Assembly (NCBI GenBank): GCA_046597455.1
Contig: JBKJKJ010000340.1
Coordinates: 1 to 8,188, forward strand
Direction: 5' to 3'
DNA length: 8,188 nt
From: JAQGMV01 sp046597455
GTDB lineage: Bacteria; Pseudomonadota; Gammaproteobacteria; Burkholderiales; SG8-41
A program made the position numbers and the translations under genes. The first letter of the stretch is position 1. The number at the start of each line of letters is the position of its first letter. The notes below the pieces were generated by a model. The model was not told where the DNA came from. It was given only the letters and a program-made list of their open reading frames with translations, and ran no database searches. Below, piece by piece: positions 1 through 4,757 of the stretch.

Positions 1-92
1 GTCGTCGGTGGGAAGAGTCGCAGGTACTGGGTGCTGTAGCGCAGCGGCGCCTCGTACACGTAGTGCGTGATGTGATCGATCGAGATTCTCAT
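1..92 (-). CDS. Transglutaminase-like protein, N-terminal fragment (cut by window edge)
   Basis: Only the first 30 codons are present. They read MRISIDHITHYVYEAPLRYS and then continue TQYLRLFPPT. This is the typical opening of the bacterial transglutaminase-like N-terminal domain (COG1305-type proteins), which begins with a short beta strand, a T-x-Y-x-Y motif and an RL-x-P segment. The catalytic Cys-His-Asp domain would lie beyond the left edge. The ATG lies 4 bases after the TGA of the alpha-E gene, so the two are almost certainly translated from one message. A GGGAG at 105-109, 12 bases upstream, is a somewhat distant ribosome-binding site. In this gene family's operons the protein is thought to act as a peptidase or acyl-transferase on the product of the ATP-grasp enzyme; that role is predicted, not proven. 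Identity is supported mainly by the N-terminal motif plus context. Confidence 0.8.
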   Translation of the reverse strand, partial: MRISIDHITHYVYEAPLRYSTQYLRLFPPT

Positions 93-96
93 GACG

Positions 97-1035
97 TCAT
101 AACGCTCCCAGATACGCGCGCGATATCCGGTATCCCAGCTCGTCTATGTCCTCCAGAAAACTGGTGAGATATTCGTGCAGGCCGCCGCGGAAGATTTCGT
201 CGATGTCGCCGTGCACGAGCCGCGCCTGCAGCTCCCCGGCCAGACGCTTTGCCGGGTGATCGTTCTGCCCCTGCACGCGGGACAAAGCCTGGTCGATCTG
301 CTCCAGGCACGCCGCGAGCGAGCGCGGCATGCGCCGGTCCAGTATCAGCAGCTCTGCGACATTGATCGCCCGGATCTGGTCCCGGTAAATGGTGCGATAC
401 GTCTCGAAGCTGGACACGGACTTGAGCAGAGCGGCCCACTGATAGTAGTCCAGCGCACCGCCCACGTCCTCCACGCGCGGCAGCAGGATGTGGTACTTGA
501 CGTCCAGTATCCGCGCGGTATCGTCGGCCCGCTCGAGAAACGTTCCGAGTCGTGAAAAGTGAAACGCTTCGCCGCGCATGATCGTCCCGTACGTGACGCC
601 CCGAAACAGGTGCGAACGCTCTTTCACCCAGTCGAAGAAGCGCGTCGCCTCGGGCCCGGTCACGTGCGCGCGTTTGAACGACCGCATTTCGATCCACGTC
701 GAGTTGAGCGTCTCCCACATCTCCGACGTGATCTGCCAGCGCACCGCATGTGCGTTGTCGCGGGCCGACTTGATGCACGTGTAAATGCTCGACGGATTAT
801 CGGCATCGAGCGCCATGAAATGGATGAGCGTAGGTAGAGAAAGCTCGTCGTGGCCCTCGAAGTACGCTTTCGTTGACGCCGTGATGGTCAGCGGCGCGAG
901 CAGGTTCTGCTCCTGCGTCTCCGGCGTGCTGCACAGGACGACATTCGATGTGACCCCGAGAATACGCGCGAGGTTTTCAGCGCGCTCCATGAAGCGCGAC
1001 ATCCAGAAAATCAGGTCGCCGACTCGCGAGAGCAT
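97..1035 (-). CDS. Alpha-E domain-containing protein (DUF403 / COG2307)
   Basis: This is a 312-residue, mostly helical protein that spans the usual full length of the alpha-E family. The start is placed at the ATG that gives MLSRVGDLIFWMSRFMERAE, the family's hallmark N-terminus. A longer in-frame reading begins inside the ATP-grasp gene and adds 19 atypical residues, so I rejected it; a GGGG lies 5 bases before the chosen ATG. Also visible are the conserved segment ARDNAHAVRWQITSEMWETL (about residues 91-110) and a second copy of the R/T-F-x-ERA-x-x-x-ARIL motif at 165-177, mirroring residues 14-26. The biochemical role is unknown. The family almost always sits next to a CP-ATP-grasp protein and a transglutaminase-like protein and is predicted to work with them in peptide synthesis or modification. 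No signal peptide is seen, so it is probably cytoplasmic. It starts 25 bases after the ATP-grasp stop and ends 4 bases before the transglutaminase start. Confidence 0.93.
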   Translation of the reverse strand: MLSRVGDLIFWMSRFMERAENLARILGVTSNVVLCSTPETQEQNLLAPLTITASTKAYFEGHDELSLPTLIHFMALDADNPSSIYTCIKSARDNAHAVRWQITSEMWETLNSTWIEMRSFKRAHVTGPEATRFFDWVKERSHLFRGVTYGTIMRGEAFHFSRLGTFLERADDTARILDVKYHILLPRVEDVGGALDYYQWAALLKSVSSFETYRTIYRDQIRAINVAELLILDRRMPRSLAACLEQIDQALSRVQGQNDHPAKRLAGELQARLVHGDIDEIFRGGLHEYLTSFLEDIDELGYRISRAYLGAL

Positions 1036-1060
1036 CAGAACCCCGCCCGTGCAGCGTCGA

Positions 1061-2461
1061 TCATCCGACCACCCACGTGTCTTTGGTGCCACCGCCCTGC
1101 GAGGAATTCACGACGAGCGAGCCTTCGTTCAGCGCCACGCGCGTGAGCCCCCCCGGGACGAGCTTGCACTCGGCGCCGCACAGGAGAAAAGGTCGAAGGT
1201 CGAGATGGCGCGGCGCAATCCCGTTAGCGACGAAAGTCGGGCACGTGGACAGCGCCAGCGTTGGTTGCGCGATATAGTTGCCGGGATTGTCCAGAATGCG
1301 CGTGCGAAACGTTTCGATTTCCGCGCGTGTCGCGGCCGGTCCGATGAGCATCCCGTAGCCGCCCGAACCCTGGACCTCCTTCACTACGAGCTCGGGCAGG
1401 TGATCGAGTGCGTATTGCAGGTCGTCCGGCTTGCGCAGTTGCCAGGTGGGCACGTTACGCAGAATCGGCTCCTCACCCAGGTAGAAGCGAATCATCTCCG
1501 GCACGTACGGGTAGGTCGACTTGTCGTCGGCGACGCCGGTGCCGATCGCGTTGGCGATCGCAACATTACCCGCGCGATAGGCGGCGAGCAGCCCGGGCAC
1601 CCCGAGCGCCGAGTCCGGGCGGAATGCAAGCGGATCGAGATAGGCATCGTCGATGCGCCGATAAATGACATCGACGCGCTCGTGTGCGCTCGTCGTGTGC
1701 ATGTAGATCTGCGCGTCCTTCACGAACAGATCGGCTGATTCGACCAGCTCCACGCCCATTTGCTGCGCGAGAAATGCGTGTTCGAAGTACGCGCTGTTGT
1801 ACTGGCCGGGCGTGAGCACGACAACAACCGGGTCGCGAATGCTGCGGGGCGCGGCAGCACGCAGCGTTTCGAGCAGGAGCTGCGGGTAATGCTCGACCGG
1901 GCGCACGTTGTAATGTCCGAAGAGCTCGGGAAAGAGGCGCATCATCATGCGGCGGTTCTCGAGCATGTAGGAGACGCCCGAGGGTGTGCGCAGGTTGTCT
2001 TCGAGAACGTAATACTCACCGTCATCGTTTCGCACGATGTCGATGCCGGCGATGTGGCAGTAGACCTGGTTGGGAAGCTCGACGCCGACCATGGCGACCT
2101 GGTAGGCATCGTGCGTGAGGACGTGCTCGGCCGGAATAACACCCGCGCGAAGGATGTCCTGACCGTGATAGATGTCGTGCAAAAACCGGTTGAGCGCCGT
2201 CACCCGCTGCTTCAAACCCCGCTCGAGCTCGGCCCATTCGGCGTGCGGGATGATGCGCGGGATGCTGTCGAAGGGAATCAGTCTTTCGGCGCCCTCCTCG
2301 TCCCCGTAGACGGCAAAAGTGATCCCGACGCGGTGAAACAACAGATCCGCCTCCCGGCGCTTGGCCTCCACGATCTCCGGCGGCATTGACTCCAGCCACT
2401 GCCGGACTGCGGCGTAATGCCCGCGCGCCTCGCCCTCGCCCCGATACATCTCATCGTACAT
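1061..2461 (-). CDS. Circularly permuted ATP-grasp type 2 protein (COG2308)
   Basis: This 466-residue protein is predicted to be an ATP-dependent carboxylate-amine (peptide-bond) ligase with a circularly permuted ATP-grasp fold. Conserved landmarks in order: an N-terminal YDEMYRGEG segment; GIDIVRNDDGEYYVLEDNLR followed by TPSGVSYMLENR (about 139-170), an Mg/ATP-binding region; VDVIYRRIDD (263-272); GNVAIANAIGTGVADDK (298-314); the glycine-rich VKEVQGSGGYGM loop (360-371); HLDLRPF (419-425); and the C-terminal SSQGGGTKDTWV (453-464). All expected motifs appear intact. The ATG is chosen because it begins the conserved MYDEMYRG start and has a GGAG 7 bases upstream (2469-2472); a longer reading would add 13 unconserved residues and place the start close to the promoter candidate. 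It is the first gene of the operon with alpha-E and transglutaminase-like partners. The real substrate is unknown. The family assignment is very secure; the reaction is inferred from the fold. Confidence 0.95.
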   Translation of the reverse strand: MYDEMYRGEGEARGHYAAVRQWLESMPPEIVEAKRREADLLFHRVGITFAVYGDEEGAERLIPFDSIPRIIPHAEWAELERGLKQRVTALNRFLHDIYHGQDILRAGVIPAEHVLTHDAYQVAMVGVELPNQVYCHIAGIDIVRNDDGEYYVLEDNLRTPSGVSYMLENRRMMMRLFPELFGHYNVRPVEHYPQLLLETLRAAAPRSIRDPVVVVLTPGQYNSAYFEHAFLAQQMGVELVESADLFVKDAQIYMHTTSAHERVDVIYRRIDDAYLDPLAFRPDSALGVPGLLAAYRAGNVAIANAIGTGVADDKSTYPYVPEMIRFYLGEEPILRNVPTWQLRKPDDLQYALDHLPELVVKEVQGSGGYGMLIGPAATRAEIETFRTRILDNPGNYIAQPTLALSTCPTFVANGIAPRHLDLRPFLLCGAECKLVPGGLTRVALNEGSLVVNSSQGGGTKDTWVVG

Positions 2462-2468
2462 AGAAGAA

Positions 2469-2472
2469 CTCC
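2469..2472 (-). promoter_or_regulatory. Ribosome-binding site of the ATP-grasp gene
   Basis: Read on the minus strand, GGAG stands 7 bases before the ATG at 2461. It decides the start in favour of the 466-residue protein over the 13-residue longer reading. Confidence 0.7.
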
Positions 2473-2511
2473 GCCCTCTTATAGCATTGTCGCGAGGCAA
2501 GGTGTGTGATG

Positions 2512-2528
2512 AGCAAGCCTTATGCCAA
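2512..2528 (-). promoter_or_regulatory. Candidate sigma-54 (-24/-12) promoter for the ATP-grasp operon
   Basis: The minus strand reads TTGGCATAAGGCTTGCT. Against the known sigma-54 consensus TTGGCACG-N4-TTGCW it matches TTGGCA and TTGCT with the exact 10 bases between the invariant GG and GC; only the CG of the -24 box differs (TA here). The start of transcription would fall near 2501, giving a leader of about 40 bases with a good ribosome-binding site before the ATG at 2461. Position, orientation and spacing all fit the downstream operon. Such promoters need an enhancer-binding protein acting from about 80-150 bases upstream, which would be roughly 2580-2650, where two GACGTCA sites lie. This is a pattern match only. 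Confidence 0.55.
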
Positions 2529-2567
2529 GGTCTAAATTCTTTATAATCAGCCTATTAAATCACGGTT

Positions 2568-2579
2568 GCACGCGCGTGC
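2568..2579. repeat. Perfect 12-bp palindrome GCACGCGCGTGC
   Basis: The twelve bases are their own reverse complement. The centre lies about 72 bases upstream of the start predicted from the sigma-54 candidate, a plausible place for a dimeric regulator. The half-sites GCAC/GTGC resemble those of NtrC, but NtrC sites have 7 bases between these halves and this has 4, so I do not call it NtrC. Confidence 0.4.
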
Positions 2580-2600
2580 GCACTTGAATAGTGCGGCCGG

Positions 2601-2629
2601 GACGTCACGGTGCTGGTCTGACGACGTCA
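2601..2629. repeat. Two GACGTCA sites spaced 22 bp apart
   Basis: GACGTCA occurs at 2601-2607 and again at 2623-2629. Each contains the palindrome GACGTC, and the start-to-start distance of 22 bp is close to two helical turns, so a protein bound to both would face the same side. They lie about 100-130 bases upstream of the predicted sigma-54 start. They may be operator or enhancer sites, but short GC-rich words recur by chance. Confidence 0.3.
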
Positions 2630-2654
2630 AGTACCGCATGCGTGGCCCACTCTG

Positions 2655-2687
2655 GGAGCTTGTCGCAGTTGCGATGCGACAAGCTCC
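2655..2687. repeat. Perfect 13-bp hairpin, REP-like
   Basis: GGAGCTTGTCGCA (2655-2667) and its exact reverse complement TGCGACAAGCTCC (2675-2687) flank a 7-base loop. The sequence style (GGAGC...GCTCC, short loop, intergenic) is like repetitive extragenic palindromes seen in many proteobacteria. It is not followed by a T-run on the plus strand, and on the minus strand it lies upstream of the operon, so a simple intrinsic terminator is less likely. Other copies in the genome cannot be seen from here. Confidence 0.6.
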
Positions 2688-2691
2688 TTAT

Positions 2692-2766
2692 GCAAAACCG
2701 GACAGCCGAATGAAGTCGGAAACATGCTTGTGAAATCATTTTTTGCGCAAATCCATCCGGTTTTGC
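2692..2766. repeat. 11-bp inverted repeat enclosing 53 bp
   Basis: GCAAAACCGGA (2692-2702) and TCCGGTTTTGC (2756-2766) are exact reverse complements. The enclosed DNA is AT-richer and includes a 10-bp palindrome TTTGCGCAAA (2742-2751). The 75-bp layout recalls a very small terminal-inverted-repeat element or two opposed copies of a short repeat. No clear target duplication flanks it. Confidence 0.45.
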
Positions 2767-2768
2767 TT

Positions 2769-2807
2769 TAGCCGCCTGTCCCGACTGGTAAGTCCTACAG
2801 GCTGCTA
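2769..2807. repeat. Long imperfect hairpin (11-bp outer stem, 4-bp inner stem)
   Basis: TAGCCGCCTGT (2769-2779) pairs with ACAGGCTGCTA (2797-2807) with one mismatch. Inside it GACT (2783-2786) pairs with AGTC (2791-2794) around a GGTA loop. It follows directly on the preceding inverted repeat, so the three structures form one palindromic cluster. It could be a REP-type element or affect the UDG transcript; no T-run marks it as a terminator. Confidence 0.45.
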
Positions 2808-2864
2808 GCGACACCCGACAACCCATTGCGATCCAGCCTTTAAAAAACCTCCCCCTCTAAGCCC

Positions 2865-3482
2865 ATGAAGCGATCGTTGCGCACCCTCCTCGAACACCAG
2901 GACACGCTGGCCCACTGCCGCCGCTGCCCCCGCATGCAAAGCATGCCCGTAATCGGTAATCCCGTGGTGTCCCGAGTGCTGTTGATCGGACAGGCGCCGG
3001 GCCCCAAGGAGCCGGCGCTCGGCAGGCCTTTCGCCTGGACTGCGGGGAAGATGCTGTTCAAATGGTTCGACCAGATCGGAGTCGATGAAGCCGGATTTCG
3101 AGGCCGCGCATACATGGCGGCGGTGTGCCGATGCTTTCCAGGCAAGCGGCCGACCGGGGGCGATCGCGTGCCCGATGCGGATGAAGTGGAGAACTGCTCG
3201 TCGTGGCTCGACGCCGAGTTCGAAATCAACAGGCCCAGGCTCGTGATCGCTGTCGGCAAGCTTGCGATCGGGCAGTTCATGACTGTCGATAAACTCGATG
3301 GCGTCGTGGGCAAGCTGCACAAAGGTAAACGAAACGGCGTGTCGTTCGACCTCGCGCCGCTTCCGCATCCTTCGGGCGCATCGACGTGGCAATACACCGA
3401 GCCGGGCAAAACGCTGCTGCGCCGTGCGCTCGCGCTGATCGCCGAGCACCCCGCGTGGAAAGCCCTCAAAGACGCGCAGTGA
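2865..3482 (+). CDS. Uracil-DNA glycosylase family protein (family-4-like, Fe-S type)
   Basis: This 205-residue protein belongs to the UDG superfamily (COG1573), which removes uracil from DNA to start base-excision repair. Visible features: CRRC at 18-21, plus Cys88/Cys90 and Cys111, the four-cysteine pattern of the 4Fe-4S UDGs; motif 1 GQAPGPKEPALGRPF (42-56) followed by TAGK; the AAVCRCFPGKRP segment (85-96); RPRLVIAVGKLAI (123-135); and the HPSG motif at 168-171, equivalent to the DNA-binding HPS loop. Classical family-4 enzymes have GEAPG and then E-E/Q-D; here Glu is Gln43 and the Asp is replaced, so substrate range may differ. The UdgX-type loop with a covalently linking His is not seen. 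The length is typical. No in-frame start lies upstream before a TAA at 2841, and there is no Shine-Dalgarno before the ATG. It is divergent from the ATP-grasp operon and convergent with the J-domain gene. Confidence 0.88.
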   Translation: MKRSLRTLLEHQDTLAHCRRCPRMQSMPVIGNPVVSRVLLIGQAPGPKEPALGRPFAWTAGKMLFKWFDQIGVDEAGFRGRAYMAAVCRCFPGKRPTGGDRVPDADEVENCSSWLDAEFEINRPRLVIAVGKLAIGQFMTVDKLDGVVGKLHKGKRNGVSFDLAPLPHPSGASTWQYTEPGKTLLRRALALIAEHPAWKALKDAQ

Positions 3483-3490
3483 ACACCGAA

Positions 3491-3519
3491 CAAACAACAA
3501 CAGTGCAGGCCTCACCTGC
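3491..3519 (-). terminator. Weak candidate intrinsic terminator after the J-domain gene
   Basis: On the minus strand, GCAGG-TGAGG-CCTGC (3505-3519) forms a 5-bp stem with a 5-base loop and is followed by a T-rich tract TGTTGTTGTTTG (3504-3491). It lies about 33 bases after the stop of the minus-strand gene in the convergent gap. The stem is short and the tract is broken by G, so efficiency is doubtful. Confidence 0.35.
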
Positions 3520-3551
3520 GCGCCTGTTACGTTTGAAGCGTTCGCGGCGCG

Positions 3552-4679
3552 TCAGAAAGGAAACTCGCCGATATCATCCACTCTGGGTCGACGCCGCAAC
3601 GCCCTGAGCCAGGCCTTGAGGGTTTTCACGTTCTCGAAAGCCAGCAGATCTTTCTTGGCATCGCGGATGCAGCGCTGCACCTCGACGATTTCCATGGAAA
3701 GCTCGCGCAGGATGCTGCCTGGCGACACGCTCTCGAATGGGTCGAGGCTGAACTGCGCCCTGAACCCGTCCTCGATGCGCAGAATTTCTTGGTCCAGTTC
3801 GGCGAGCTGTTCCTTCAGTATCCTGTTGTAGTGCTTGAGCCGGTCTTCGCTGATGTTACCGAGGGCGCTCTGGTCGATGTGCTCCAGCTCCAATTGCAGT
3901 TCCAGCAATTGCAGCAGATTGTTTTTCTCATAAGCCAGGTTGGCGCGTTTCATCAGCGCGGTCTTGCGCTCACGCTCGAGCGGATCAGGTTCGCGGTCGG
4001 GATGAAGCGCGCTGGCCAGTTTGCGGTAAATCTCGCTGATCGACTGGCGAAGCTGTCGCTCATCGGCCTCTTGCTGCGCTTCTCTGGCGAGCTGTTTGGG
4101 TGACTTTTTTCGCATGGACAGCCGCGCCTTGCGTTCCTCCCGTTCGGCGTCGTACTGCGCCTGGCTTTCGCGCATAGCCGCCCGAGCGCGCCCCAGCATG
4201 TCTTCGGGTGAATCGATGTCGAAATCGTCCCCCAGCTCGACACCGAGGACATCCTCCAGCAGCGTTTTCATCCCCTCCATGCCCGCCGCCTCTTCGGCGT
4301 CGTAGTCGGACCGGCTGTGCCGGTTGTAAATGGCTTTCAACTGCGCATCGTCCCGTGCGGCCACCAGGCCCACGGCCAACTCGATGATCATGCTCTCGAT
4401 TTCGCGGCGCTCGGTTTTGGTCAGTCCCGCCCAGCCGCTGGCCCGGTCGAGGCAATGCACCATCTCGACTTGCACGTCCAGCGATTCATCGAGCAGACCC
4501 ACCATCTCGCCGGCGTATTTCTGCTGGTAGGGCGGCAGCGCCGCCTCCCAGGCGGCGAGGCGGCTGCGCTTCTTTTCAATCTGCCTGATCAGCGTGTTGA
4601 ACGCCTTTTGTCCTTTGGACAGTGCAGCCTGGTCTTTGCCAGTGTCGATGAGTACGCGCTTAACGTGAGTCCTGGTCAT
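3552..4679 (-). CDS. J-domain-containing protein (DnaJ-like co-chaperone)
   Basis: This 375-residue protein has a J domain at about residues 213-265. The helix ISEIYRKLASALHPDREPD carries the HPD tripeptide (226-228), which in the family stimulates the ATPase of DnaK/Hsp70; KTALMKRANLAYEKNNLLQL forms the following helices. The domain lies in the last half of the protein, and there is no Gly/Phe-rich region, zinc finger or DnaJ C-terminal domain, so it is not DnaJ itself but an orphan J protein with its own client. The N-terminal 200 residues and the C-terminal tail are charged and probably helical or coiled; an acidic stretch LGDDFDIDSPED (149-160) precedes the J domain. No signal peptide is visible. 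The ATG giving MTRTHVKRVL is preferred; an in-frame GTG at 4730 would add 17 residues, and neither has a strong ribosome-binding site. The same protein type is widespread in proteobacteria and often labelled simply as DnaJ. Client unknown. Confidence 0.85.
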   Translation of the reverse strand: MTRTHVKRVLIDTGKDQAALSKGQKAFNTLIRQIEKKRSRLAAWEAALPPYQQKYAGEMVGLLDESLDVQVEMVHCLDRASGWAGLTKTERREIESMIIELAVGLVAARDDAQLKAIYNRHSRSDYDAEEAAGMEGMKTLLEDVLGVELGDDFDIDSPEDMLGRARAAMRESQAQYDAEREERKARLSMRKKSPKQLAREAQQEADERQLRQSISEIYRKLASALHPDREPDPLERERKTALMKRANLAYEKNNLLQLLELQLELEHIDQSALGNISEDRLKHYNRILKEQLAELDQEILRIEDGFRAQFSLDPFESVSPGSILRELSMEIVEVQRCIRDAKKDLLAFENVKTLKAWLRALRRRPRVDDIGEFPF

Positions 4680-4757
4680 GTGGAGATTTTCGTCCGTGAC
4701 ACGAAGTTGGGGCGCTTTGCAGCTGTTCACTCGCCTGGGGTCTTTCGCAGTGCTGCG

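Larger units (their letters stand above)
2501..2864. other. Intergenic region between the divergent ATP-grasp operon and the UDG gene
   Basis: About 360 bases without a credible gene. An AT-rich patch (2531-2560) is followed by GC-rich DNA with several palindromes and hairpins listed separately. The only reading frame of any size (minus strand, 2605-2826, 73 codons) runs through the palindromes, has no family resemblance and is taken as chance. The region probably carries the control sequences of the ATP-grasp operon on its left side, repeat elements in the centre and a weak promoter for the UDG gene on its right side. Confidence 0.7.

Noticed and set aside
91..100. Palindrome ATGACGTCAT at the alpha-E/transglutaminase junction
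   Set aside because: It consists of the stop and start codons and the bases around them; a 10-bp palindrome at a coding junction inside an operon is most simply chance.
785..1738. A 317-codon open frame on the plus strand across the alpha-E/ATP-grasp junction
   Set aside because: Antisense shadow of two well-conserved proteins, rich in Arg and His with no recognisable domain.
2542..2547. A perfect TATAAT on the plus strand, possibly a promoter for a small RNA or for UDG
   Set aside because: No acceptable -35 box lies 16-18 bases upstream and the patch is AT-rich, so the match is weak. RNA-seq could reopen it.
2567..2583. NtrC binding site
   Set aside because: TGCAC is present but the second half-site is at the wrong distance and differs from GGTGCA.
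2605..2826. A 73-codon minus-strand frame in the intergenic region
   Set aside because: It runs through the three palindromes, and its residues are largely dictated by the repeats; no ribosome-binding site or family resemblance was seen.
4744..4757. Small hairpin CGCAGCACTGCG just after the PQQ dehydrogenase stop
   Set aside because: The stem is at most 4-5 bp with a tiny loop and no T-run follows, so it is not called a terminator.
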